In this document: one piece after another, positions 43,605 through 51,268 of the stretch
Position numbering within the stretch: the stretch's first letter is position 1
How the letters are laid out: each line of letters begins with the position of its first letter
Source: UBA9676 sp035532275
GTDB lineage: Bacteria > Actinomycetota > Actinomycetes > Streptosporangiales > Streptosporangiaceae
NCBI GenBank assembly: GCA_035532275.1
Contig: DATKRG010000295.1
Coordinates: 1-64,000, forward strand
Length of the DNA: 64,000 nt
Reading direction: 5' to 3'
Notes under the pieces: model-generated
Database searches by the model: none
Seen by the model: the letters and a program-made list of their open reading frames with translations, nothing else
Told to the model about the DNA's origin: nothing
Translations under genes and position numbers: made by a program

Positions 43605-46361
43605 TCAGTGCCCTGCTTCCGCCCAGCTGCGGCCGGTTCCGATCGAAACCGACAGCGGGACGGTGAGCTCGAACGCCCCGCACATCGTCTGCGTCGCCAG
43701 CTCCCGCAGGGCGTCGAGCTCGCCCGGCGCGACCTCGAAGACGAGCTCGTCGTGTACCTGGAGCAGCATCCGCGACCGCAGTCCCTGTGCGCGCAGCGCA
43801 CGGTCCACCTCGAGCATGGCCACCTTGATGATGTCGGCCGCCGATCCCTGGATCGGCGCGTTCAGGGCCATCCGCTCGGCCATCTCCCGGCGCTGCCGGT
43901 TGTCTGAGGTCAGGTCGGGCAGGTAGCGGCGGCGGCCGAGGATGGTCTGGGTGTAGCCGTCCTTGCGTGCCTGGTCGACCACTTCGCCCAGGTAATCGCG
44001 GATCCCGCCGAACTGCTGGAAGTACCCCTCCATCAGGCCGCGGGCCTCGTCCGGGGTGATACGCAGCTGCTGGGACAGGCCATAGGCGGACAGGCCGTAG
44101 GCGAGGCCGTAGTTCATCGCCTTGATCCGGCTGCGCAGCTCGCCGGTGACCTGCTCCGGCGGCAGGCCGAACACCCGGGAGGCGGTCTCGGCGTGGAAGT
44201 CGTGCCCGGACGCGAACGCCTCCGCCAGCGCGGCGTCGCCGGACAGGTGGGCCATGATCCGCAGCTCGATCTGGCTGTAGTCGGCGGTGAGCAGGCACTC
44301 ATAACCGGTGCCGACCACGAAGCCCTGCCGGATCCGCCGTCCCTCCTCGGTCCGGATGGGGATGTTCTGCAGGTTGGGGTCGGTGGAGGACAGCCGGCCG
44401 GTGGCGGCGATCATCTGGTTGTAGGTGGTGTGGATGCGGCCGTCCTCGCCCGCCATCGGGATCAGCGTGTCCACGATGCTCTTGAGCTTGGCGACGTCCC
44501 GGTGCCGCAGCAGGTGCGCCAGGACCGGGTGCTCGGTCTGCGCGAGCAGGCTGGTCAGCGCCTCCGAGTCGGTCGTGTACCCGGTCTTGATCCGCTTGGT
44601 CTTGGGCAGGCCGAGCTCGGTGAACAGCACCTCCTGCAGCTGCTTGGGCGAGCCCAGGTTGAACTCCCGGCCGACCACCGCGAACGCCGCCTGCTCGGCC
44701 GACTTCACCTCACCGCCCAGGCTGGCCGACATGGCCGCGAAATGGTCGCTGTCGGCGGCGATCCCGGCCCGCTCCATCCGCGCCAGCACGTCCACCAGCG
44801 GCAGCTCCACGTCGTGCAGCAGCACGGTGGCGCCACGCTGCGCCAGGTCCTCGTCGAGCGCCGCCCCCAGCTCGGCGGTGGCGCGGGCACGCAGCACCAG
44901 CGCGGTCGCCACCTGCACCGCGCTCTCCTGCTCACCCGACAGGTCGAGCGCGAGCTGGCCGGGGCCGCTCTCCTCGCCGCCCTTCAGCTCCTTGCCCAGA
45001 TACCGCAGCGCCAGGTCGGCCAGGTCGAAGGAGCGCTGGCCGGGCAGCGCGAGGTAGGCAGCGAGCGCGGTGTCGGTGGTGAGCCCGGCCAGGTCCAGGC
45101 CGTGCGCGGCCAGCGCGTGCAGCGGGCCCTTGGCGTCGTGCATCGCCTTGGGTGCGCTGGCGTCGGCCAGCCAGCCGGCCAGCGCCCGCTCGTCATCCTC
45201 GGTGAGGGCACCCGGGTCCAGGTAGGCCCCGGCGCCGTCGGGGGTGGCCAGCGCCAGTCCCGTCAGGGTGCCGGTGCCCCGTCCCCAGGTGCCGCTGGCC
45301 GCCAGGCCGGCCCGTCCGTCGCCGGTGGTGTGCCCGGCCAGCCAGCCGGCCACCTCGCCGGGGCCGGGCACGGCGACGTCCACCTCGAAGGCCTCACCCT
45401 CCACCTCGCCGGCGGTGACGGCCGCGGCTGCCCCGCCTATTCCGTTCGGCAGCGTCGTGTAGAGACGGTCGCGCAGGACACGGAACTGCAGGGTGTCGAA
45501 CAGCTGGTGGATCTGCCCCCGGTCCCACGGAACCGGCTGCAGGTCCAGCGGCCCGGACTCCAGCGGCACGTCGCGGGCGAGTTCGGTGAGATGCCGGTTG
45601 CGCAGGACGTCGGACAGATGCTCGCGGAGCGTGTCCCCCGCTTTGCCCTTGACCTCGCCGACCCGGTCGACCAGCTCGCTGAGTGAGCCGAACTCGGCGA
45701 TCCACTTGGCCGCGGTCTTCTCCCCCACCCCCGGGATGCTCGGCAGGTTGTCGCTCGGGTCGCCGCGCAGGGCGGCGAAGTCGGGGTACTGAGCCGGGGT
45801 GAGGCCGTACTTCCCGACGACCTCCTCCGGGGTGAAGCGGGTCATCTCGCTGATGCCACGCCTGGTCATCAGCACCGTGACATGGTCATTCACCAGCTGC
45901 AGATTGTCCCGGTCGCCGGAAACGATCAGGACGTCGATCCCGGCTGCCGTGGCCTGGGTGGTGAGCGTGGCGATGATGTCGTCGGCCTCGTAGCCGGGCA
46001 CCGACAGCCGTGGGATGCCGAGCGCGTCGAGCACCTCGAAGATCAGGCTGAGCTGGGAGCGGAAGTCGGCCGGCGTCTCGCGGCGGTTGGCCTTGTACTC
46101 GACGTACTGCTCGTGCCGGAACGTCGGCTCGCTGCGGTCGAAGGCCACCGCGACATGGGTCGGCTGCTCGTCCCGCAGCACGTTGATGAGCATCGCGGTG
46201 AAGCCGTACACCGCGTTGGTCGGCTGCCCGGTGGTGGTGGAGAAGTTCTCCGGCGGCAGCGCGAAGAACGCCCGGTACGCGAGGGAATGGCCGTCCAGCA
46301 GGAGCAGCCGGTCCCGCCGCCCGGCCGGAGGCGGGCCCTGGTCCGGCTTGGTTGCTGCCAC
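43605..46361 (-). CDS. polA: DNA polymerase I
   Basis: PolA fills repair and Okazaki gaps. The 918-residue protein has an N-terminal 5'-3' exonuclease domain (LLLLDGHSLAYRAFFALPPE; SGDRDNLQLV; PSDNLPSIPGVGEKTAAKW), a middle 3'-5' exonuclease-like domain without clear catalytic carboxylates (as is usual in actinobacteria) and a polymerase domain with ADYSQIELRIMAHLSGD, RRIKAMNYGLAYGLS and LLQVHDELVFEVA. GTG 46361 starts 6 nt after TAGACT and lacks a Shine-Dalgarno, so the mRNA is probably leaderless. It stops 38 bases upstream of the rpsA -35 box. Confidence 0.97.
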   Translation of the reverse strand: MAATKPDQGPPPAGRRDRLLLLDGHSLAYRAFFALPPENFSTTTGQPTNAVYGFTAMLINVLRDEQPTHVAVAFDRSEPTFRHEQYVEYKANRRETPADFRSQLSLIFEVLDALGIPRLSVPGYEADDIIATLTTQATAAGIDVLIVSGDRDNLQLVNDHVTVLMTRRGISEMTRFTPEEVVGKYGLTPAQYPDFAALRGDPSDNLPSIPGVGEKTAAKWIAEFGSLSELVDRVGEVKGKAGDTLREHLSDVLRNRHLTELARDVPLESGPLDLQPVPWDRGQIHQLFDTLQFRVLRDRLYTTLPNGIGGAAAAVTAGEVEGEAFEVDVAVPGPGEVAGWLAGHTTGDGRAGLAASGTWGRGTGTLTGLALATPDGAGAYLDPGALTEDDERALAGWLADASAPKAMHDAKGPLHALAAHGLDLAGLTTDTALAAYLALPGQRSFDLADLALRYLGKELKGGEESGPGQLALDLSGEQESAVQVATALVLRARATAELGAALDEDLAQRGATVLLHDVELPLVDVLARMERAGIAADSDHFAAMSASLGGEVKSAEQAAFAVVGREFNLGSPKQLQEVLFTELGLPKTKRIKTGYTTDSEALTSLLAQTEHPVLAHLLRHRDVAKLKSIVDTLIPMAGEDGRIHTTYNQMIAATGRLSSTDPNLQNIPIRTEEGRRIRQGFVVGTGYECLLTADYSQIELRIMAHLSGDAALAEAFASGHDFHAETASRVFGLPPEQVTGELRSRIKAMNYGLAYGLSAYGLSQQLRITPDEARGLMEGYFQQFGGIRDYLGEVVDQARKDGYTQTILGRRRYLPDLTSDNRQRREMAERMALNAPIQGSAADIIKVAMLEVDRALRAQGLRSRMLLQVHDELVFEVAPGELDALRELATQTMCGAFELTVPLSVSIGTGRSWAEAGH

Positions 46362-46367
46362 GGCGGA

Positions 46368-46373
46368 AGTCTA
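46368..46373 (-). promoter_or_regulatory. -10 box of polA (leaderless)
   Basis: Minus-strand TAGACT ends 6 nt before the polA GTG. No clear -35 is seen. Confidence 0.55.
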
Positions 46374-46431
46374 GTGGCCAGTGCCGACACCGGAGGGGAA
46401 CCCGTGACAGCCGGGCAGGCACCGCGGGTGG

Positions 46432-46496
46432 CGGTACCTGCCCGCGGTACCTGCCCGCGGTGCCAGCCCGCGGTGCCAGCCCGCGGTGCCTGCCCG
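46432..46496. repeat. 13-bp tandem repeat (5 copies)
   Basis: Five 13-bp copies, period exact, at 46432-46444 through 46484-46496. The first two are identical (CGGTACCTGCCCG), the rest differ at one to two positions. They lie between the divergently placed polA start and the galM stop, 15 bases past the latter. Confidence 0.9.
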
Positions 46497-46511
46497 GTCT
46501 GGTGCCGCCGG

Positions 46512-47837
46512 TCAGAAGGTGGAGAACCGGAAGATCGTCGTCGAGTCGAACTGCTGCCCGGGCCTGAGCACCGTGGAGGGGAAGTTCGGGTGGTTCGGCG
46601 AGTCCGGGTAGTGCTGCGTCTCGAAGGTGTATCCAGCGCTCTGCCGGTAGGTGTGGCCGCTGATGCCCACGATCGATCCGGTGAGGAAGTTGCCGGAGTA
46701 GAACTGGACGCCGGGTTCGGTCGTCCAGACCGTCAGCTCCCGCCCGCTGGCCGGGTCCCAGGCACGGGCGGCGAGCCCGAGCTGGCCGGTCTGGAGGCCA
46801 GCGCGGTTCAGCACCCAGTTGTGGTCGTACCCCTGGCCGATGAGCAGCTGCGGGTCGCTCTCGTTGATCCGCGAGCCGATCGTCTGCGGGGTGGTGAAGT
46901 CGAACGGCGTGCCCTTCACGGGCGCGATCACCCCGGTCGGGATCTGGGTCTTGTCGGTCGGGGTGTAGCTGTCGGCGTTGATCATCACCTTCTGGGCGTA
47001 GACGTCACCCGAGCTCTCCCCGGCCAGGTTGAAGTAGCTGTGGTTGGTGGGGTTCAGCACCGTGGCCTTGCCCGCCACCGTCGCGGTGTAGTGGATCCGC
47101 AGCTGGCTGGAGCTGTCCAGGGTGTAGGTGACGAACATGGTGAGCGTGCCGGGATAGCCGGTGCAGCTGCAGCCGACGTTGGCGCCGTCGTCGCCGTCCG
47201 GGCTGACCAGCTTCAGCTGAACGCCGACGGTGCCATTGCCCTGCACCACCGTGGGCGCCCACACATGGTTGCCGAAGCCGACGAACCCCCCGTGCAGGCT
47301 GTTGCCGTTGTTGTTGATCGGCAGCGTGTAGGTGTTGCCGTCCAGGGTGAATGTGCCCTTGGCGATCCGGTTGCCATACCGGCCAATGGTCTCGCCGAAG
47401 TACGGGCCGCCGGGGGCCGGTGGTGGCGGGCTGTCCTGGCTCACGTATTCGTTCAGGGTCTGGAAGCCGAGCACTACGTCAGCCGCGTGGCCGTGCCGGT
47501 CGGGGACGGCGATGGACTGCACGATGCCGCCGTAGTTGAGGATCTTGACCTGCATCCCGGTGCAGTTGGTGAGGGTGTACTGGAACACCTGGGCAGGCTT
47601 GCCCGTGTACGGCTCGATGGTCGTGCCGAAGGGCGTGGTGGTGATGGTCGGGCTGCAGGTGCCGCCGGAGGCGGCTGCCGGTAGCGGTGCCTGGTGCATG
47701 GCCAGTGAGCCTGCCATGCCGATCACGAGCACACCAGCCAGGGCGGCCCCGGTGCGGGTCCGCGGCTTTAAGCTGGCCGCTGGCGCGGCCGGGCGGGCGA
47801 TGGCCTTCCTGAGTGCTGACAGCGGACGGGTACGCAT
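46512..47837 (-). CDS. Secreted aldose 1-epimerase
   Basis: A 441-residue galactose-mutarotase-family protein that interconverts alpha and beta anomers of aldoses. The catalytic His is in NSLHGGFVGFG, the second His in LNPTNHSYFNLAG and the Glu base in WTTEPGVQFYSGN. Unlike cytosolic GalM it has an N-terminal basic region and a hydrophobic segment (TGAALAGVLVIGMAGSLAM) with Ala-rich cleavage, so it is exported, plus four Cys (including CSPTITTT, LTNCTG, CSCTG). ATG 47837 has AAGGGA 7 nt upstream. No sugar operon surrounds it; a dyad at 47906-47946 upstream may be its operator. Its role would be to process sugars outside the cell. Confidence 0.9.
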   Translation of the reverse strand: MRTRPLSALRKAIARPAAPAASLKPRTRTGAALAGVLVIGMAGSLAMHQAPLPAAASGGTCSPTITTTPFGTTIEPYTGKPAQVFQYTLTNCTGMQVKILNYGGIVQSIAVPDRHGHAADVVLGFQTLNEYVSQDSPPPPAPGGPYFGETIGRYGNRIAKGTFTLDGNTYTLPINNNGNSLHGGFVGFGNHVWAPTVVQGNGTVGVQLKLVSPDGDDGANVGCSCTGYPGTLTMFVTYTLDSSSQLRIHYTATVAGKATVLNPTNHSYFNLAGESSGDVYAQKVMINADSYTPTDKTQIPTGVIAPVKGTPFDFTTPQTIGSRINESDPQLLIGQGYDHNWVLNRAGLQTGQLGLAARAWDPASGRELTVWTTEPGVQFYSGNFLTGSIVGISGHTYRQSAGYTFETQHYPDSPNHPNFPSTVLRPGQQFDSTTIFRFSTF

Positions 47838-47905
47838 GGCGATCCCTTCTCGTAGCTCCATTGCTCGCCATGCTCATTCCACCCCAGCCCGGAAATCACG
47901 CACTG

Positions 47906-47946
47906 TCGCACAGAATCTCCCGTACTTTCTGTGAGTTCCTGTGCGA
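47906..47946. promoter_or_regulatory. Nested dyad symmetry upstream of galM/thioesterase
   Basis: TCGCACAG (47906-47913) pairs with CTGTGCGA (47939-47946), and inside it CACAGAA (47909-47915) with TTCTGTG (47927-47933). It lies between the divergent epimerase and thioesterase genes, where a regulator would be expected. Confidence 0.55.
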
Positions 47947-48037
47947 TTGACCGCCGGGCATCCGGCGTCCGGCCAGCCGTCTGCCACCCCTAGGCTTCCG
48001 GTACGGCGGACAGATGCGGGAGTGCCCGGAGGTGGCG

Positions 48038-48481
48038 GTGGACCAGGACAGCACGCGGCGGATCACGGAGGCGTTCGTCGCCGGGAGCAGGGACACCCTG
48101 GTCGGCCGGATGGGGATCACCATCGAGGAGGCAAGTGCGGAGCGCGTCGTCGGCAGCATGCCGGTGGCGGGCAACACCCAGCCCTACGGGCTGCTGCACG
48201 GCGGGGCATCGTGTGTGCTCGCCGAGACGCTGGGGTCGCTGGGCTCGGCCCTGCACGCCGGCCTGGACCGGTTCACGGTCGGCATCGAGATCAGCGCCAC
48301 CCACCACCGGGCGGCATCGGCGGGCCGGGTGACCGGCGTGGCCAGCCTGCTCCACGGCGGCCGCACCACCACCACCTATGAGGTCGTCATCAGCGACGAG
48401 CGCGGGCGCCGGGTGTGCACGTCCCGGCTCACCTGCCTGCTCACTGACCGGGTGCCCGGGCAGGCCGCCGGCCCGGAGTGA
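48038..48481 (+). CDS. PaaI-family hotdog thioesterase
   Basis: A 147-residue hotdog-fold thioesterase of the PaaI/YbgC group, which hydrolyses acyl-CoA. The family motif is NTQPYGLLHGGASCVLAETLGS (HGG with the catalytic Glu/Asp region), followed by GIEISATHHRAASAGRVTGVASLLHGGRTTTTYEVVI. GTG 48038 has GGAGG 5 nt upstream and is preferred over ATG 48014; TAGGCT (47991-47996) would start an mRNA about 35 bases before it. Acyl group unknown; typical targets are phenylacetyl- or short-chain acyl-CoA. Its stop codon is duplicated by a 31-bp tandem repeat. Confidence 0.85.
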   Translation: MDQDSTRRITEAFVAGSRDTLVGRMGITIEEASAERVVGSMPVAGNTQPYGLLHGGASCVLAETLGSLGSALHAGLDRFTVGIEISATHHRAASAGRVTGVASLLHGGRTTTTYEVVISDERGRRVCTSRLTCLLTDRVPGQAAGPE

Positions 48482-48540
48482 CAGGCCGGGGTGACTGGCT
48501 GTGCACCGGTGACAGGCCGGGGTGACTGGCTGTGCACCGG
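48479..48540. repeat. 31-bp perfect tandem duplication over the thioesterase stop
   Basis: Copies at 48479-48509 and 48510-48540 are identical. The first begins with the TGA stop of the thioesterase gene, so the second carries an out-of-frame copy of it. Confidence 0.95.
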
Positions 48541-48724
48541 TGCATTCGCCGTGCCACAAGGCGAACCAGCGACGACCAGACGTTTACGGCATTCCGTCCA
48601 GGGAATGACCATGCCTTTGCGCCGCGTGCCCACCGCTCGCTACCGTGGTGCGGAGAGCCCGGGGAGCCGAGTAGAGAACGTGTCGGCCCGGGGAAGGTCG
48701 ACACGGCACCAAAGGTTCCCCGGG
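48541..48724. other. Structured intergenic region, hairpin cluster
   Basis: Between the thioesterase repeat and pdtaR I see three hairpins: TTCGCC/GGCGAA (48545-48550, 48560-48565), CATTCC/GGAATG with a 6-base loop (48590-48595, 48602-48607), and CCCGGGGAA/TTCCCCGGG (48687-48695, 48716-48724) followed by TTTCTC. An overlapping GTGTCG/CGACAC stem competes with the third. No coding is supported. The last stem may be a bidirectional terminator for the thioesterase and pdtaR; the whole could be an RNA gene or leader. Confidence 0.45.
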
Positions 48725-48774
48725 TTTCTCATGCGCTGCCCGCTCTGGCGCCCTTCCGAGCCCATTCCTGGTGG

Positions 48775-49404
48775 TCAGCCCCCGCCGTTGTCCTTCGCCG
48801 GCCCGCCCGCCGCCGCCCGGTCCTCGGGCAGGTTGCCGGCCAGGACGTCCTCGGCCACCGCGCGCATGGTCAGCCGGCGGTCCATGGACGTCTTCTGGAT
48901 CCAGCGGAACGCCTCCGGTTCGGAGAACCCGCGCTCCGACTGCAGCAGGCCCTTGGCCCGGTCCAGGACCTTGCGCACCTCCAGCCGCTCCCGCAGGGTG
49001 CCGATCTCGGTCCCGAGCGCGGCCATCTCCTGGAAGCGGCTCACCGCGATCTCGATCGCGGGCACCAGGTCGGCCTTGGTGAACGGCTTGACCAGGTAGG
49101 CCATGGCGCCGGCATCGCGCGCCCGCTCCACCAGCTCCCGCTGGGAGAAGGCGGTCAGGATGACCACCGGGGCGATCTGCTGGGCGGCGATCCGCTCCGC
49201 CGCCGTGATGCCGTCCAGGATGGGCATCTTGACGTCGAGGATCACCAGGTCCGGCTGCAGGCTCGAGGCGAGCTCCACCGCCTTCTCACCGTCGGCGGCC
49301 TCCCCCGCTACCTGGTAGCCCTCCTCCTCCAGCATCTCTTTCAGGTCAAGGCGGATCAGTGCCTCATCTTCGGCGATCACAACGCGGACGGGTGTCTGGC
49401 TCAC
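48775..49404 (-). CDS. pdtaR: ANTAR response regulator, PdtaR (Rv1626) type
   Basis: A 209-residue two-domain regulator: an N-terminal CheY-like receiver (VRVVIAEDEALIRLDLKEMLEE, phosphoacceptor Asp in LVILDVKMP, Thr and Lys in AFSQRE and YLVKPF) and a C-terminal ANTAR RNA-binding domain (VRKVLDRAKGLLQSERGFSEPEAFRWIQKTSMDRRLTMRAVAEDVL). ANTAR proteins bind paired-hexaloop RNA and antiterminate transcription. GTG 49404 lies 7 nt after a TACGCT box; GTG 49410 is an alternative two codons longer. Its sensor kinase (PdtaS) is not in the window. It is transcribed away from the tRNA gene. Confidence 0.95.
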   Translation of the reverse strand: MSQTPVRVVIAEDEALIRLDLKEMLEEEGYQVAGEAADGEKAVELASSLQPDLVILDVKMPILDGITAAERIAAQQIAPVVILTAFSQRELVERARDAGAMAYLVKPFTKADLVPAIEIAVSRFQEMAALGTEIGTLRERLEVRKVLDRAKGLLQSERGFSEPEAFRWIQKTSMDRRLTMRAVAEDVLAGNLPEDRAAAGGPAKDNGGG

Positions 49405-49411
49405 AGGCACG

Positions 49412-49417
49412 AGCGTA
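49412..49417 (-). promoter_or_regulatory. -10 box of pdtaR (leaderless)
   Basis: Minus-strand TACGCT ends 7 nt before GTG 49404; it favours this start over the GTG at 49410, which would lie upstream of the transcript. Confidence 0.5.
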
Positions 49418-49479
49418 CCGAAAGCAGGTAGATTGACGTCGGTCGCACCTCCCGCGCGGGAGATGCGGTACCCGATCGC

Positions 49480-49554
49480 GCCCCGGTAGCCCAACCGGCA
49501 GCAGGCAGTGGCCTCAAAAACCATCCAGTGTGGGTTCGAATCCCACCCGGGGCA
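49480..49554 (+). tRNA. tRNA with CAA anticodon, irregular arms (Leu-like)
   Basis: A 75-base cloverleaf: acceptor GCCCCGG/CCGGGGC (7 bp) with discriminator A, T-stem GTGGG/CCCAC and loop TTCGAAT, all perfect. The loop CTCAAAA gives anticodon CAA (leucine, TTG codons). The variable loop has only five bases, whereas bacterial tRNA-Leu is class II with a long arm. The D-stem has three pairs and an extra base in the loop, and the anticodon stem GTGGC/ACCAT has a C-A mismatch and a G-U pair. CCA is not encoded. A similar CAA tRNA near pdtaR/pyk is known to me from Streptomyces, so it may be a real but divergent gene. Confidence 0.7.
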
Positions 49555-49573
49555 CTCACGCGGAACCGGCCGG

Positions 49574-49625
49574 CCAACCCGCCCGGGCCACCCGCCCGGC
49601 CAACCCGCCCGGCCAACCCGCCCGG
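49574..49625. repeat. 13-bp tandem repeat (4 copies)
   Basis: Four 13-bp units with the core ACCCGCCCGG at 49574-49586, 49587-49599, 49600-49612 and 49613-49625, between the tRNA 3' end and the pyk stop (49634). Two flanking half units extend the array. Confidence 0.85.
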
Positions 49626-49633
49626 CGGCCCGT

Positions 49634-51058
49634 TCACGAGTCGGCCGAGTCGCCGATCCTGTGCACGCGCAGCGCGTTCGTCCGGCCCGGCGTGCCGGGC
49701 GGGCTGCCAGCGACGATGACCACCTTGTCGCCCTTGCCGCAGCGGCCGATGTCCAGCAGCGCGGCCTCGACCTGGCGGACCATGTCGTCGGTGTGGGCGA
49801 CCGGCGGCACCAGGAACGTCTCCACCCCCCAGGTGAGCGCCAGCTGGCTGCGCGTGGACGCCTCGGTGGTGAAGGCCAGCAGCGGGATCGGGGACCGGTA
49901 CCTGGCCAGCCGCCGGGCGGTCTCCCCGGTCATGGTGAAGGCCACCAGCGCCTGTGCCCCGACGATCTCGCCCACCTCGGCGGCGGCCCCGGCGATGGCG
50001 CCCCCGGTGGTGGACGCCTCGCTGGCCAGCGAGGCGGCGGGCAGGCCCGGCCCGCCCTCGGCCGCCACGATGATCCGGGCCATGGTGGCCACCGTCTGCG
50101 CCGGGTAGGCACCCACACTCGTCTCCGCCGACAGCATCAGCGCGTCGGCGCCGTCGAACACGGCGTTGGCCACATCGGAGGCCTCCGCCCGGGTCGGCCG
50201 GGGCGCCGCGATCATCGACTCCAGCATCTGGGTGGCCACGATGACCGGCCTGGCCGCGTCCCTGGCCAGCGCGATGGCCCGCTTCTGGACCACCGGCACC
50301 TGCTCCAGCGGCAGCTCCACCCCGAGGTCCCCGCGGGCGACCATGATGCCGTCGAACGCCTCGATGACCTCCGGCAGGGACTCCACCGCCTGCGGTTTCT
50401 CGATCTTCGCGATGAGCGGCAGCCGGCAGCCGACCTCGTCCATGATCGCTTGGGCGGCCGCGGCGTCCTCGGGCCCCCGGACGAACGACAGCGCGACCAT
50501 GTCCGCCCGCAAGCCGAGCGCCCAGCGCAGATCGGCCTCGTCCTTGGCGGTGAGCGCGGGCACGCTGACCCGGACCCCGGGCAGGTTGAGCCCCTTGTGG
50601 TCGGAGACCTGGCCGCCGATGAGCACCCGGGTCCTGACCCGCTCCCCGCTGACGGCGCTCACCTCCAGCACCACCCGGCCGTCATCGACCAGGATCCTCG
50701 TTCCCGGCTGGACATCCGCGGGCAGCCCCTGGTAGGTCGTGGCGGCCTGCTGGCCGTCACCGGGCACGTCCTCGGTGGTGATCGTGAACTCCTGGCCGGC
50801 CGCCAGCATCACCGGCCCGCCCGGGAACGTCCCCAGCCGGATCTTGGGGCCCTGCAGGTCGACCAGCACGCCCACGCTCCGCCGGGCGGCGTCGGAGGCC
50901 TCCCGGACCGCCCGGTAGGCGGCCAGGTGGGTGTCGTAGCTGCCGTGGCTCATGTTGAGGCGGGCCACGTCGAGCCCAGCCGCCACCAGGCCAGCGATCT
51001 GCTCCGGGCTGGACGTCGCAGGCCCCAGCGTGCAGACGATCTTCGCGCGGCGGCTCAT
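49634..51058 (-). CDS. pyk: Pyruvate kinase
   Basis: Pyruvate kinase converts phosphoenolpyruvate and ADP to pyruvate and ATP. The 474-residue protein has AKIVCTLGPATSS and ARLNMSHGSYDTH at the N-terminus, DLQGPKIRLG, KIEKPQAVE with the catalytic Lys, ARGDLGVELPLE, VIVATQMLESMI and AETSVGAYPAQTV, in the standard A/B/C domain order. GGAGGGG lies 8 nt before the ATG. It is monocistronic, with a minus-strand TATAGA box and a palindrome at 51123-51141 upstream. The 3' end is followed by a 13-bp tandem array. Confidence 0.97.
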   Translation of the reverse strand: MSRRAKIVCTLGPATSSPEQIAGLVAAGLDVARLNMSHGSYDTHLAAYRAVREASDAARRSVGVLVDLQGPKIRLGTFPGGPVMLAAGQEFTITTEDVPGDGQQAATTYQGLPADVQPGTRILVDDGRVVLEVSAVSGERVRTRVLIGGQVSDHKGLNLPGVRVSVPALTAKDEADLRWALGLRADMVALSFVRGPEDAAAAQAIMDEVGCRLPLIAKIEKPQAVESLPEVIEAFDGIMVARGDLGVELPLEQVPVVQKRAIALARDAARPVIVATQMLESMIAAPRPTRAEASDVANAVFDGADALMLSAETSVGAYPAQTVATMARIIVAAEGGPGLPAASLASEASTTGGAIAGAAAEVGEIVGAQALVAFTMTGETARRLARYRSPIPLLAFTTEASTRSQLALTWGVETFLVPPVAHTDDMVRQVEAALLDIGRCGKGDKVVIVAGSPPGTPGRTNALRVHRIGDSADS

Positions 51059-51122
51059 GCTCGCTGCCCCTCCGGTGGCTCAGACCGCGGCTCAACCCGT
51101 CCCGCGCTCAGGTCCTCAATGG

Positions 51123-51141
51123 TCTATACCACTCTAGAGTG
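51123..51141 (-). promoter_or_regulatory. pyk -10 box with adjacent palindrome
   Basis: Minus-strand TATAGA (51123-51128) is a good -10 sequence about 60 bases before pyk. The perfect 12-bp palindrome CACTCTAGAGTG (51130-51141) lies directly upstream and could be an operator; no good -35 is seen, which suits an activated promoter. Confidence 0.55.
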
Positions 51142-51268
51142 CCCCATCCGGTTACACGAGGTCTGTAACGGAGCTTTCATCCACCGGACCCAGCCCGGCC
51201 ATCCAGGCACCGCGGGCCCGGGACGGCCGATCCTGGCCAGCCCTCACGCGCTCATGTCGCGGGCGCGC

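Noticed and set aside
48541..48724. ydaO, glycine, cobalamin or other known riboswitch
   Set aside because: Consensus cores recalled for these classes are not found; only generic hairpins are present.
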